DNA of 64,000 nucleotides from Chaenocephalus aceratus (GCA_023974075.1 CM043799.1:4884928-4948927), one strand, 5' to 3'. Positions 1 to 35,857 are shown, numbered from the stretch's first letter. Notes: generated from the sequence alone by a model not told the origin. Numbers and translations: made by a program.

Positions 1-10
1 GACCTGAGAT

Positions 11-1813
11 ATGGGCCCAGCAGATCCGTTTGAGCAGGAACTATTGGATTATACCTTTTATTTGTCTGACTGCGCTCATCGATGGATAGGAGCGGTCAGG
101 GTTCAACAGCGAGATGCTGCTCTGGCAGAAGCATTCAACCTTACAATGAAGAATCAAGATTTGGTTAAATTCTTACCTGCCTGGCTTTTGGATTACCTCA
201 CGGTTTGTTTTCCCGATCCTGATAGACCCAGGTCTCCCAATTCCCTTTTTGATACCACACGCATCGGTGTGGTCCGTCTGGTGGCAGCCCCTGCTTCTCA
301 CCCAGTGTTTGCTACAGTCCAGGAGCCATTAGCTGGTACTCGTCTGGCTTTTGGAGGTCCACGGAGCCTCCAAACGGCTCCTAAAAGAAGGAGTCGCAAG
401 GCCAGGTTAGCAGCACGAGCCCAAAAGGCCATGGTTCCAGCCCCAGTTCTGGCCCCAGCAGCCATGGTTCCGGCCCCAGTTCTGGCCCCAGCAGCCATGG
501 TTCCAGCCCCAGTTCTGGCCCCAGCAGCCATGGTTCCGGCCCCAGTTCCGGCCTCGGCAGCCATGGTTCCGGCTTCAATTCCGGCTCCAAAGCCGGCCCA
601 CACAGCTATGATCCAGGCTTCAGCTCCGGACCTTACAGCCATGTTTCCGGCTCCAGAACTGGATCTTACAGCCATGGTTCCGGCTCAAGTACCGGCCCCA
701 GCAGTCATGGTCCCGACTCCGGCTCCTCGTCACCTGTTGACTCATCGGCCGAAGCCAGATCCCCGAGTCCTGTCGGCATACTGGCCGACTCCAGCACCTC
801 GTCTCCTGCTGGCTCTCCAGCCGACGCCAGCTCCCCGTGTCCTGTCGGTGTACCGGCCGACTCCAGCACCTCGTCTCTTGTTGGCTCTCCAGCCAACGCC
901 AGCTCCCCGTGTCCTGTCGGTGTACCGACCGACACAAGTTCCCTCTCAAGTCCCCGCTCAAGTCCCCTCTCAAGTTCCTACCCGAGTCCCCTCTCAAGTT
1001 CCTACCCGAGTCCCCTCTCAAGTTTCCTCTCGAGTCTCCTCTCGAGTTCCCTCACGAGTTTCCTCTCGGGTCCTCTCTCGAGTTCCCTCTCGAGTTCCCT
1101 CTCAAGTCCCCTATCGAGTTCCCTCTCAATTCTCCTCTCCAGTTCCTTCTCGAGTCCCCTCTCGAGTCTCCTCTCGAGTTCCCTCTCAAGCCCTCTCTCG
1201 AGTCCCCTCTCAAGTCACCTCTCAAGTTCCCTCTCAAGTCACCTCTCGAGTCTCCGTTCAAGTTCCCTCTCGAGATTCCTTTCAAGTCACCTCTCAAGTC
1301 AACTCTCAAGTTTCCTCTCGAGTTCCCTCTCAAGCCCTCTCTCGAGTTCCCACTCAAGTCCCTACTCATGTGCCGTTGGAGGTCCCGCAGAATACCCTTC
1401 TGCCGGGGGTCCTGCCAACCCCATGTCCTGAGCCGTTGGAGGTCCCGCAGACTGCTCTCCTGCCGGGGGTCCTGCCAACCCTATGTCCTGTACCATTGGA
1501 GGTTCCGCTGGGGGTCCTGCCAACCCTTTGTCCTGAGCCGTTGGACTCTGCCTCTGCCTTGCCCCCGGGCCGTCCGCCTGAGTCCCCTTTCTCGGCTTCT
1601 GCCTTGCCCCCGGGCCGTCCGCCCGAGATCCCTTCCTGGTCCTCTGCTGTGCCCCTGGGCGGTCAGCTCAGTCCCGTCCTCCTGACCCCCTCCACCCACC
1701 CTGGTGGCTCCCTGTCGTTAGTTTCCCTGGTGTGTCTGATTACCCGATTGTGTTCACCTGTGGCCCCTGTGTTTTCTCCTCCCTCCTCACCTGTGTCTTG
1801 TTTGTATGATTAG
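11..1813 (+). CDS. Repeat-derived 600-codon ORF with proline-rich tandem repeats
   Basis: This is one uninterrupted reading frame of 600 codons. Residues 1 to about 140 look like a folded, non-repetitive domain with a basic tail (KRRSRKARLAARAQK). The rest is low-complexity: four AMVPAPVLAPA-type units, then units containing PTPAPR, then a long run of (Q/R)V(P/S)S units, then PLEVPQ..LLPGVLPT units and ASALPPGRPPE units. The stop is followed by an LTR-like segment with TATA-like and AATAAA motifs ending at GTAACA. I read it as the protein of a dispersed retroelement, perhaps gag-like, rather than a host gene. No protease, RT or integrase is visible, and the 5' part of the element lies outside the window. 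The ATG at 11 is the first one available and an upstream start is possible. The family is not identified with certainty. Confidence 0.5.
   Translation: MGPADPFEQELLDYTFYLSDCAHRWIGAVRVQQRDAALAEAFNLTMKNQDLVKFLPAWLLDYLTVCFPDPDRPRSPNSLFDTTRIGVVRLVAAPASHPVFATVQEPLAGTRLAFGGPRSLQTAPKRRSRKARLAARAQKAMVPAPVLAPAAMVPAPVLAPAAMVPAPVLAPAAMVPAPVPASAAMVPASIPAPKPAHTAMIQASAPDLTAMFPAPELDLTAMVPAQVPAPAVMVPTPAPRHLLTHRPKPDPRVLSAYWPTPAPRLLLALQPTPAPRVLSVYRPTPAPRLLLALQPTPAPRVLSVYRPTQVPSQVPAQVPSQVPTRVPSQVPTRVPSQVSSRVSSRVPSRVSSRVLSRVPSRVPSQVPYRVPSQFSSPVPSRVPSRVSSRVPSQALSRVPSQVTSQVPSQVTSRVSVQVPSRDSFQVTSQVNSQVSSRVPSQALSRVPTQVPTHVPLEVPQNTLLPGVLPTPCPEPLEVPQTALLPGVLPTLCPVPLEVPLGVLPTLCPEPLDSASALPPGRPPESPFSASALPPGRPPEIPSWSSAVPLGGQLSPVLLTPSTHPGGSLSLVSLVCLITRLCSPVAPVFSPPSSPVSCLYD
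428..559 (+). repeat. 33-bp coding minisatellite, four near-perfect copies
   Basis: Units begin at 428, 461, 494 and 527. Each encodes 11 residues of the AMVPAPVLAPA type. Decayed versions continue to about 700 (AMVPAS, AMIQAS, AMFPAP, AMVPAQ). The 33-bp period keeps the frame. Confidence 0.9.
945..1365 (+). repeat. Coding minisatellite of 15/30-bp units (QVPS/RVPS)
   Basis: The unit is built on CAAGT/CGAGT alternating with CCCTCT or TTCCTC. It encodes over 25 (Q/R)V(P/S)(S/T/A) tetrapeptide-to-pentapeptide units. All unit changes preserve the frame, which suggests the ORF was translated while the array expanded. Confidence 0.85.
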
Positions 1814-1993
1814 TCTTGTGTGTATTTAAGTTCTGGTTTTTCTGTCTGTCTTTTTCGGTTCGTCTTGTGTTATGACCTGGTCTTCGGTGAGTGTTCTGTT
1901 CTATCTTTGTTTATAGTATAGCCTTGAAATAAAGGAGATATTTTTGACACTTTAATCTGCATTTGGGTCCTGCTTCCTGCACACACCGTAACA
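1814..1993 (+). mobile_element. LTR-like 3' end of the repeat carrying the 600-codon ORF
   Basis: Downstream of the stop are TATTTAAG (1823-1830), T-rich sequence, AATAAA (1928-1933) and an abrupt end at GTAACA. This promoter, poly(A) and CA-terminus order resembles fish Gypsy-type LTRs. No matching 5' LTR can be seen because the window starts inside the element, so the class is an inference. Confidence 0.4.
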
Positions 1994-2796
1994 CATGTGA
2001 AGCAGGAGTGAATTCCGCTGTTAATGCAACAATGATATCAAAAGGATAGTCATAGTGAAAAATAATGATATGTGTCCCATTTATGGTTAATGTTCCATGA
2101 CATTTTAAAATATATGTCTGATTGTGTTCTAGCCATTTTCCGATCTCACGCTACTGCTTCTCCAACTTTCTTGCTGTGAACTGTTGTGGCTCCGTAAATC
2201 CCGTCCTAGCCTCCAATTTACGTAGTTCGCTGTTCTCGTGCCGACTGAGCAAATAGTTTCATGGAACCAGTTTTTGTAGCTTAGAGCCAGGGCCACTGCA
2301 GTTGAAACCGGAAAACTTTATTTGCAAACAGGCACTGGTCCTGCTTTAGAAGGGGTATCAGTATTGTTACACTGTAGTTGTGCTACTTTCACTTAACTTA
2401 AATGTCCGCCACTGATTATTAGGCAGCTGTCACAGACATTGTGCACTTCAATTGCACCCATGGACGGATGGAATGAATGAAAAGAATACTGATCAAATAT
2501 AGCTTTGACGAGAAACCACAGAAAGCGCCCCAATGTGACAGAACCTACAAAAGGTTAGGTAGTGATACAATCAATTGTCATTCATTTCAAATGTCCTGGT
2601 TTACGCTGTACAGTCAAAATGACAATGACTATAATACCTTCAGTTGTCTAGAGATATGTATATTACTGAACATGTTGACGCTGTGCACGTCAGCTCTAGA
2701 GTTGCAGTGGACGTATTATGAGCTGTGTGTTTTGGTCTGTGTAACCATACCCTGTCTGCATAGCCTTCAGGCCACTGTGAGCTCACTTCTTCCACT

Positions 2797-3004
<208 letters not shown>

Positions 3005-3754
3005 TGGCTGGCTAGTAACAATGTTCGGGCTGCAAGAAACAAACAAGCCTGTCAAATTTTATCGAAATATTAATATCAAGAATTTATCACATATAATGTT
3101 TCTTTCTTTCTGAATGAAGCTAACTATAAATAATATAGAGATTATAAGACACTGGGCTATTTGAAAGACAACAAAAAAGTTACATGTTGTTTTTATTTTG
3201 GAGGTAATGTGTAATTAATTAGTTTAAACAAAATGTATTTCTAAATATATAAAATAATAAACAAAAATAAATGATGAAATATACATAAGGCACCCTGACC
3301 CTGAAGTCTTCACTCTAAGGTCTGAAGATCAACACATCTCACGATTTGAGACACACAGATCACAAGTTATCATATGTGGACGAGCAATGGCACAGCATGA
3401 CATGCTCTCTTTTTGGACAAAACATGATTTAATGCTCGACATCATGAGAATGGATTATGTGGCATTATCAGATGATATGCTACTGTTGAATATACATTAG
3501 TTGTAAAGTAGATCAAAAGGTTCAAGGTTAGGGTAAGAAGGCTTTTATGCTGGGTGTACGGCCATTAGCAAAATGGTATCATGAGAATACAAGGGTATAG
3601 CAAATCAGAAAGCTAATAAAACAAATCTATTGTAAAATGTTGTCTGTCATATTTGTGTGTAGAAAGATATTGAAAAATAGTGCAATGTATTTGTTGTCAT
3701 ATGAAAGAGTGAAATAGTCTCTGTGGCATCACCCATTGCTTATTGGCCTATGGT

Positions 3755-3756
<2 letters not shown>

Positions 3757-3789
<33 letters not shown>

Positions 3790-3840
3790 ATGGGATTTGT
3801 ATAGCGCTTTTCCAAATGCTCAAAGACGCTTTATACTATG
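3757..3840 (+). repeat. (TAA)n microsatellite plus dispersed teleost motif
   Basis: About ten ATA/TAA units are followed by 'tgtatagcgcttttccaaa...ctcaaagacgcttta', a sequence common at the 3' tails of fish interspersed repeats. It is a fragment only. Confidence 0.6.
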
Positions 3841-5455
3841 TCATGGTTTTGAAGCCTTGATGTTGCTTTGGCCATTGCCATCTTGACATGAAGTCATGTG
3901 ACCATCGTGTACTTCCAATACATAATAAATATACAGTATGTGGTTATCACTGGGACTAATACTACTAATACACCACTGTACTGTATATATTGTATTACAA
4001 TATATTGCAATTTAAAAGTTTATATAATTTGTTTGTATCTATTTTTATTTGATCTTAAATTGGACAGGTAACATCTTATGTGTAATAGAAATATATGTAT
4101 TAAATTGTATCAAGTTAATGCACATTCTTATTGTACTTCCTATGTCTATTGTATACACATTTGAACTATATTTTGTATAGCATTTCATTCACCTGATTTC
4201 CCCTAGGATAAATAGAGTAATCTAAACTTCATTCTGATTACATTGAAATGATTGACATAAGTATGTTCCATATAAAGGCACCTTTCATAAACCGAGAAGG
4301 AGAGTGTTTTGGTCATTGGAATAGCACTTATAGATGTAATGAAATCTCAAGAGTTGATTCAAGGTGAAGTCATACAGAGCCTAAGAACGATTCTGAAGTG
4401 TACCACATGAGGGCAGTGCTTTACAAGGACAACAGCTGCAGCAATGCATACACACCATCGATGTATAATAAGAACATACACACACTCATATGTACACTTT
4501 TGCATTTTGGAAACGTTTACTTTTCAGTCGACTATATATATATTTTATTGATATTACTAGCAACTTTTAGCAGAAGCACAGGATGTGATGCAGTAGGCCT
4601 ACTGTGTTTCTAATATACACAGGGTATCTGAAATGACAACAAACTACCAGTGAGGTTATGTGACATGTATTTGTAGACAAATAGTATCATATATATAATA
4701 ATACAACACTGCCAAAAGGGCCATTTTGAATAACGATTACTTTACACGTGATACTTTTAGCTGGTAATACTTCGGTATGCAGCCCTTACAAAGGTTTTGT
4801 TTGTTGAAATCAAATTTAGAACTCGTGCCATTTTTAAGTATCTATCCTCGTGGTTGAATGCACTAAGTCCCAGTAGTAGTAGCAGCAGTAAGTCCCTTAG
4901 GATAAAAGACTCAGCTAAATTACATGTAATGTACTTGTACAACAATCCATTCAGAACCCTGACCTTTGATGCAATATGTTAAGACCATAGTATTTCTACT
5001 TTTGCAAAGAATTTGAGCAATTATGTTTGCTATAACATTGCCTCATAGCAGCCATGTCTGCAGTGTGCTTTTGTGTGACACACACAGTCTTACTGTTTGT
5101 AAGATGTGAAGGGACATCCCAATGGGACAATGGAATGCTTTATTTTGACCCCTTTCATTTTTTTCATGTACAACGTCCATATTCTGTCAGCTTGTATGTC
5201 AGACAGGCTTGTACAAGGCAGGGCTATGTACTACTCTGTGCCCATTTCTCATCGAAAAGCATGATAACACAATTTAACTTACTTTAATCGACAAAATTAA
5301 TTCTTGAAATTTAGAATCAGAAAACTTTCTTTATCCCACGGGAAATTCGGTAAAACTATGATAAAGGGTGAGAAATAATTCACCTTAGATAAAACCACTT
5401 ATCTGCACTATCGACAGTCACTAATGTTCAGCAGTTACATTTTGCTTTGTTACAA

Positions 5456-5467
5456 TGCGCATGCGCA
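5456..5467 (+). promoter_or_regulatory. NRF1-type palindrome upstream of dnal1
   Basis: TGCGCATGCGCA is a perfect copy of the NRF1 palindromic core. It lies about 50 bp before the dnal1 start codon and there is no TATA box nearby, which fits a housekeeping-style promoter. Confidence 0.6.
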
Positions 5468-5489
5468 GCTTGTAGGCTGCCTGCCTGGC

Positions 5490-5503
5490 GGTGCCATAGA
5501 AAC
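5490..5503 (+). promoter_or_regulatory. Candidate X-box (RFX site) upstream of dnal1
   Basis: GGTGCC-AT-AGAAAC matches the RFX consensus RYYNYY-N(1-3)-RRNRAC with one mismatch (position 2). It lies 17 bp before the ATG. RFX factors activate motile-cilia genes (established), and dnal1 is one. Confidence 0.45.
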
Positions 5504-5519
5504 CAGGGCAGACATCAAC

Positions 5520-9971
<4,452 letters not shown>

Positions 9972-10089
9972 GAAGCGTAACCATCTGCCAAACTAGAATC
10001 ACCCTTCCAAAGAGTCTTCCCTTTTTAAAGTGTTGTATGGTTGTCATGGTGCTTTCCTTTATACAAAATGACTTTTACAACAGCACACC

Positions 10090-10095
10090 AATAAA
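10090..10095 (+). terminator. Poly(A) signal for dnal1
   Basis: AATAAA lies 119 bp after the dnal1 stop codon. It is the first canonical signal downstream on this strand. Confidence 0.55.
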
Positions 10096-10518
10096 AGCAC
10101 ACACGTACATTTTAGAACTATAAAACAATTATTAAATGGTTAATACCTGCAGGCCATAAAAAAGCTTTTAATGAGACCTTATTAAAAGATTCAAAAGTGC
10201 TGTTGTCATATGCACAATAGCTACAGCGCAGTTGTTGGCAATACAAGTCCTTCTGAAGGCTCCTCCAGCAATGCAACATTCAATATACTTTAGAAATAAG
10301 AATAAAAAGACATTGAATAGTGCAAGTGACTCATACAAAAGTAGAATTGGAGAGAGGCTTAATACACAGAAGCCTTCCACCGCAGCATTTTAAACTGAAA
10401 ATTGAAACAGAACTAATGTGGCCAAAAACACTTTTTAAACTTACAATGTTTGTTTTTTTATTGTCCTTGATTTTGTATGCATCTCTATGTACCTCTAGCA
10501 AGACCTAAAGCACAATGT

Positions 10519-10571
<53 letters not shown>

Positions 10572-10580
10572 ACGCACACT
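10519..10580. repeat. (CA)n microsatellite
   Basis: About 20 CA units followed by CACACG variants, between dnal1 and tedc1. No gene is seen in 10100-11400. Confidence 0.9.
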
Positions 10581-11446
10581 TACATTTACGTCAAATTGGA
10601 CATTTCATACTGTTTTTGCTATCAGAATTCTCGAATACGCCGAAAACTAACTTCTCAGACGGTTATCAGCAGGCGCATTACATTAGGAGGTTACGTTTGT
10701 ATTTACTATTCTCATGGGACTTGAAGGGACCATACTGTATACATCTACACCTCCCTAGCTGTTCAGAGTGAAACCTTGGATGACCTAAACACGTCCATAG
10801 ATCAGTTTGGCCCTGTGTTTGAGGTCATGTATTGTCTGTCAAGAGTTTTTGAAACTACTCTATCTTCAGGCTTATTTTGGATCAATACATTCTACATTCC
10901 TGTTCCTTGTGATACCAAGGATAATGCATGTAGCATGTCTTCATTATTTACATTACACATGATCTGTGTACAGTTATTTTCATGTTTTTAATTATTCAGG
11001 TAGGTTTGTACATACAATTGTAAGATGTTTTTTTTATGATTTAGATTTTTGAAATAAATACTGTTGAAGTAAATCAGTTGTGCCTTGATAATATATGATA
11101 ATATAGTATAGATTCAGTTCTAAACGGTTCTAAAGCAAGACACTTTATTTATTGTTGTCATAACATTTATTTCCAGATGTGAAGTGCTTTTTTAGATGTG
11201 ACTTCTAGTACAAGCAGAGGGAAAACCAATTTAGACTGTCAAATTATAAATGTTTTTTTTTTTGCAGGCATTAATATAGGCTACATAAATTGCGTTGATT
11301 TGTACACAATTATTGCACAGAATGGTTTTCAATATTTGCTTGTTGGATTTTTGTTTCATAAGTGTAGAGTTTATCATGGCCCTAGGTGTCGGTAACGCAG
11401 TTTAACGCCACCATAACACCGAAATATAAGAAGGAGAAGAAGAGTC

Positions 11447-11460
11447 ACTTCCCTGGCAAC
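11447..11460 (+). promoter_or_regulatory. Candidate X-box (RFX site) upstream of tedc1
   Basis: ACTTCC-CT-GGCAAC fits the RFX consensus RYYNYY-N(1-3)-RRNRAC at every position. It lies 167 bp before the tedc1 start codon. Confidence 0.5.
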
Positions 11461-11470
11461 AGCCTCGTAC

Positions 11471-11478
11471 CCGGAAGT
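11471..11478 (+). promoter_or_regulatory. ETS-type site in the tedc1 promoter
   Basis: CCGGAAGT is the core ETS-family motif common in TATA-less promoters. It sits ten bases after the X-box candidate and is followed by CGCGAAA, an E2F-like string. Confidence 0.4.
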
Positions 11479-11626
11479 TGTTGTCTTCGCCGCGAAATAT
11501 CAACAGCTCAACTTCCAAGCGTTAGATTTTAAATTGTGTGAAAAAGGTTGTCGGTACTGGTATTAATGTAATAGCTGAGTGGATATACAGTTTGTTCATA
11601 CTCGTGTCGTGACTCAGCTGTGTGTA

Positions 11627-30614
<18,988 letters not shown>

Positions 30615-30873
30615 GCTGTTTTTTTTAATCCTCAAACTGCTTATTTATGAATTCAGAGATAAACAACATGGATTCACATTTTTTAGTTTCAATATTTTTT
30701 TGCCAAATATTCAGATTCTTTCACAAAAAAATATACTTTCAATAACTTAGATTGGTGCAGGAATGAGTCCTCAAACACTTCAACAATTAATTCAACGTGT
30801 TTCCGGTTAGATGCCAGGAATAAGATCTGTGGTTAACACAAGCTGAAAAATATGAATTTACTGTGTTTAAAAT

Positions 30874-32580
30874 TAGGGCTGTCAAGTTACCGTGTTAATA
30901 ACGCGCCCGTAGTTTCAAAGGCCAAAGGCTTGACGTTGTTGTTGTTGTTGTTAGTTGGATGGTGGGAGATTCTAGCGAGAGATATGGATACAAAAAAAGG
31001 TGTTTTAAACGGCAAGCCAAGCACACAGCTGATGCTGACAGCCCGCGCTCCTGCCGCTTGCTTGCGGCAGACCACGCTTGAAAGTTTGTCGGGGAGACGC
31101 CTGGGGCCTATGCTACGAAGCTGGTTCAACCTAACCTGGATATGTTTGAGTTAGCCGGTTGGCCTAATCCGAAACATACGCGCTCTCGCTAAACTGTACT
31201 ACGACGCTGGTTATCAAGTGGATCGCTCAAGCCAGCCGTGTCCTATCTAGTTAGGTGCGCGTTCACATGAAAGGGGTGGTATCTGGATCATTCGACCAAT
31301 CACAGACATGGAGAAGCGTACTGACAGCGCAGCGTCATACTTCCTGAATGAAAAGTGAACTTTAATACTAGTCAAAAATGAAGAAGTTAAACTTTAAACA
31401 TCCATGACTTAAACACTTGATCCAGGATCAAAGCCACAGAGCTGCACCTGCAAGGTGAATACAGCTGGAACAGAACAAGTGTTTGAATGCGTACATCAAC
31501 AGGTTTATGATATCACTGCCCCGTCTAAAACACGATCTGACTTTAATTACATTTGTCTCGAGTGTTTCGTCAACTTAATGTGTTGCTTAAAATAATACTT
31601 CTGCATACAGTACTGTGACACTGTGAGTGTTGCACGGCCAGATACGGCTCAGCTGACTCAGATAAGGAGATATATGATACATTATGAAGTGATATGCCGC
31701 GGACTGTACTTAATGTACTCTGATCCTGTTACTTATGTTGTGGCAGATATTTAATTAAGCTTTCTTAACGCTAATGTTATAATAGTCAGATTGCTCTGAA
31801 GATGGAGGTGATATTCTATTAATGTTCACGTTCACACAGTCGGTGATTTTTGCCGGCCGTCTTTCCTGCGACGGCAGTTTTACTGTATTTCCTTTCTCCT
31901 GTAATATGACTTGATCGCTTTAAACTCCGCACACTGAGCTCTGATTGGTCAGCAGGCGGTGCTTTCACTGAGTTGAGCTCTTAGCCTGCAACCTTAGCTG
32001 CTTAGCATATAGTTACCATGGAGATCTAGCCTGCTAAAAAGAGAACCAGCTTCGGATGACCGGAAAGCCGGAGTTTGCCCTGAATTTAGCCGGCTAAGCG
32101 AAAATCCTGCTTCGCAGTATACCCCCCTGGACACTTCTACGAGCAACAAGCTTTCAGCAGCGATAGCTACATGGGGGGCTACAGCTTAACATTGGGGAGG
32201 ACGAGGGGCTGCATTAGATAATTCGGATCGCATCCAACGTGTCGACAGCACATCACAGCGCATTATTCTGACCCACAGTGGGAACGTCTCATGCTTTGAC
32301 TGGTATGAAGACAGAGGAGCGGTTTGAGCAACTGGCTCAAGAGAGAGAGGCTCCAGGTTGTTGTGTTGAGAATATTCAGGAGAATATTTGTCATTGTTCC
32401 AATGATAATAAACAAACATTTGCATAAAGCATATTTGTCCACTCATATGTCGATAAGAGTATTACAAATATCCCTCTAAGGTACATTTAGAACAGATAAA
32501 ACATTTGCGATTGATCGCGATTAACTATGGACATCATGCAATTAATCGCGATTAAATATTTTAATCAACTGACAGCCCTA
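30874..32580. mobile_element. hAT-like element downstream of tedc1, itself interrupted
   Basis: The ends TAGGGCTGTCAAGTTACCG and AACTGACAGCCCTA are of the same family type as 28241-29297. Flanking octamers TTTAAAAT and GAAAAAAT agree at five of eight positions, so this copy is older. A nested element lies at 31103-32126. Confidence 0.75.
31103..32126. mobile_element. MITE nested in 30874-32580
   Basis: The left end GGGGCCTATGCTACGAAGCTGG-type sequence is an imperfect inverse of the right end CCTGCTTCGCAGTATACCCC. A related block (tatacgaagccagttcaac..., gtttcgtcaac..ataatgtgttgc) recurs at about 48985-49470. No transposase is seen. Confidence 0.6.
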
Positions 32581-32586
32581 GAAAAA

Positions 32587-32770
32587 ATATATCGGTAAAT
32601 ATCCCACTGGTGAATGTCTGAAGCTAATAAGAGTTATCAAAACAGCGGTTGCTAACAAGTGACTAAATAACACAACCTTTCCTCATCATGGTGAAAATGA
32701 GCAGTTTGTTTATAACATCAACTTTGTACTTCTAGTGATTGCTTTAGGCTTCAAATATTATAAAGTGATG
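32587..32770. repeat. Member of an unclassified dispersed repeat
   Basis: The block 'taaatatcccactggtgaatgtctgaagc...gcggttgctaacaagtg' recurs in diverged form at 34385-34520 (same orientation), 39650-39840 and 41090-41240 (opposite orientation). It has no coding potential and no clear termini. Confidence 0.5.
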
Positions 32771-33175
32771 TTAAAATGTGAGATTAAAACGTGTAAGTAT
32801 CATGAACATTTGTTTGCCACAGATCTTCTTTCCTGTAATATTCCAAAATTCTATTCTATCATTTTTAAAGCCCTCAAAATCTCAAAAGTGTACCCGCATC
32901 TTTTTAGTTGAATCCTTATCCCTGCCGAGGTCTACTGAAGCTGGATTGCGGATTTCCCCAATTTTTCAAATCGGCTTGGCTAAATGCATCCTAATTCCAA
33001 ATCAGTACTCAACACAAGAAATATAACGAGCGTATCTCACAATATGTTCCCCAAATAATTGTTGTTCATTTATTTGAAAGTAAATAATTGTTTTTAGATA
33101 TACTATATGTGTCTTTAAAATATGTTTATTCACATTTACAGCCGTAAGTAAATCAAACACTTACATCTTTTTACA

Positions 33176-33235
33176 ATATTACTTATTATAAGTCACTTTG
33201 GATAAAAGCGTCAGCTAATTGAAATGTTATGTTAT
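33176..33235 (+). repeat. L2-type LINE tail fragment
   Basis: 'cactttggataaaagcgtcagctaa' matches, in opposite orientation, the 3' tail of the L2 element at 20583-21992. It is a solo fragment just downstream of pth2. Confidence 0.65.
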
Positions 33236-33539
33236 AATATTGAATTCATCTGTCATCACAGCATTACTACTGTAGAAAATCCAACACAAGCGTCTTTATT
33301 TATATACGTCAAATAAATACAACCAAATTATTTTAATAGTGAATTTTATTAGATAGTGAAAGTGCTACAAAAAATAGGAATATACTTCTGAAATGAAGCC
33401 ATGAGCAGTTATAATACAGCAGTTGTTGATGACTTGATATGAGCTTTGCAGTAACCCAGGGATCCCTTCAAACAGCGTGTTGCCACTGCAGCGTGCCAAA
33501 GTGTTTATGGACTGAATAAAGGCTGCGAGGACTGAACTA

Positions 33540-35161
33540 TCACGATGAATTCACTACCAGTAGTTTCTGCATGTAGGAGTTGAGCCACTTCTGTCTCTCC
33601 ATGGATGTGAGGAGTTTACTCTTCTCCCTGAAGGCAGCGTCGTCCGCCACCACCATGTTCCTCTTCATGCTGGCACCGTGCGTCCACTCTGCAGGCCACG
33701 CCCCCCGCACGCTGGAAACACACACCGAGACCCCGGGATCAATCCAGGTACCAGAGTAGTATAGGAAAATATATGACTTAACTTTAAAATGTCTCCACAT
33801 AATGTCATGTGTTGCCTAGTGTTATCCCAATCGGAACCATCACAACAAAGAGAGTTTTGATGGCCTCTTAAAGAAGCGTGGGATCATGGGAGTTGTCTTC
33901 AACAATTCGTCATTCCAATGAGCTTCCTGTGAGGATCTTTTTTATATATATATTGGTTTAGAGTTGGCAATTAATTTGTACAGTGAGTACCAGTTACTTT
34001 TATTAACTGTGAGGACAGACATAAATCATTTGTTTAGCTTGTAAAAAAACATGTTTACAAATCAAAACTCTTGATGAATAATTACCCAGAATAAAAAGCT
34101 TAGAATCTAGCAGTCATTTCTGAATATTAATAATATCTAGGTGACACTTCGGTGTTTCTACACATTAAGTGAACTTATATTAATTGCAGGTTTCGTTAAA
34201 GTTCTCCTGGCTCTAGCTTCATATTTATAGTACTATCGTCTTTCACATCTAATTTTCAAATAAACCAGCACATCAAATAATGAAATATAACAGATGTGGG
34301 AACATATTAGTTATAACTTTAGCACTTGCGGCAGTGCTGCCCCTTGCCAAATTTGGGCTCCAAGTAACATTTTGTAATTTCACATTTTGTTCTCGACATA
34401 CAAATCTGTCAGTAAATACCCCACTAGTGGATGTCTGAAGCCTCTACGGGGCATTCAAACAGTGGTTGCTAACAAGTGTTCAAATGAGACGACTTAACGT
34501 CATCACTCCCAACCTTTAGCCTAGCGGTGGAGACATGAAGTCATGTGACTGTGATGCACTTTGTGTGTCGTCTAACATTAGCTATTTATACCTGGTTATT
34601 GCATTTACTCTTTCACTATTTTAAAAGAGAGCCCTTCCTTTAAAAAGACCTCATCACTGCAACACATTATGGCATTTTCCCTTACTAACTACTAGACCGT
34701 TACCTTTTCTCTGCCCTCTCACGGCCAAACAGCCACGCCTCTCTCATCAGTCCTGCCTTGCTATTGGCTGCTGCGCCGAGGCTGGGCGCTGACATCATTT
34801 CAATGCTCCAATCACGGAGAGAGATGGAGGGGAAGAGAACATCCCATTCCTCTCGTTGAGGTTCCTCTGAATCACTTCTGGAATCAGATAATAATAACTA
34901 TTAAACTTATTGACATCTCAGATATGTATTTTTTGTATTCTGTAGGAATATCAAAACAAATACAACATAAGGGTATTCATGTATTGTTAGTTAGTTCACT
35001 CACTGTTATATTACAGTCATATAGCTATAACCTTGATCACATTGAGTGAGTAAGCACCTGAGATGAAGTCGATGCTGAGGAAAGCCAGATGTCACCAAGA
35101 TCATACCCAGAATGCAAAGCAACAGGAAGGACATTCGGGGAAAAGCCAGCAGATCAGACAT
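33540..35161 (-). CDS. pth2: pth2, parathyroid hormone 2 / TIP39 precursor
   Basis: Encodes the precursor of tuberoinfundibular peptide of 39 residues, the ligand of the PTH2 receptor. Coding exons on the minus strand: 35161-35058, 34877-34704, 33711-33540. All have GT-AG borders and matching phases, giving 149 residues. Residues 1 to about 26 (MSDLLAFPRMSFLLLCILGM and on to TSGFP) form a signal peptide; Met10 is an alternative start. A pro-region follows (SDSEEPQREEWDVLFPSISL) and then a Lys-Arg site. The peptide after MKR begins NMVVADDAAFREKSKLL and ends QKLLVVNSS, exactly 39 residues. Conserved TIP39 positions are kept: ADDAAFRE, the ER..WLNSYM core and KLLV. The start codon follows an acceptor by one base, so a 5' noncoding exon is required. 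The frame is intact. Confidence 0.95.
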
Positions 35162-35857
35162 CCTAACAAAAAATAAATAATGAACATAGTATAATTTACA
35201 TGTTAACTGAGTTGCGTATTTATAATCCTCCAATTTATTTCCAATAAAATTAGGTAAAAACAATAAAAGCAGAAACTTATTTTTATCTTTATGAATGCCA
35301 GTATGTTTTCTACATTTGAATTTAACACACATTCCTCTCTCACTATTACGATACCACATTGCTGTTTTTCCTTAGAATTATTTAAATTCGGAGCTAAGGC
35401 TTGTTCTAATTTACACAAGGTAATGTGTAATGCCCCCATGTAATCTCATTATACCATATATTTGAAAAAAGGTTAGTTTCGGATGTGTCATAATGTCTAT
35501 GTAATTCCCTTTGAGTCCTCCCAAAGATCTTAAATAGAAAACAGAAATCTACTGAAATGTGCCTGACGATTTAGAAGCTTCACTATTTATATATATATTT
35601 GTCCATTTATGAATTATTAACTAAATCTAACTTTTAAAAGTCGTCTTTTTGTTTTGTATGTGTGGAGACAAATTGTGTCAGTCACGGTCACAATCTTTCT
35701 TCCTGAAGAACAAATAGAATTGATTTGAATGCATTCTTAAGCTGTTTAGCGGAAGAAGCGTATCATCGCCCGGCAACACAGCTTAAAGTAGTTAGTCTCA
35801 TGCAAATAGAGTTAGGGTTAGCATGGGATGTTAGCAGGCAGGACGCTGATTCCTTAC

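Noticed and set aside
945..1365. CRISPR-like regular repeat
   Set aside because: Units are contiguous with no unique spacers, are translated in frame, and the genome is eukaryotic.
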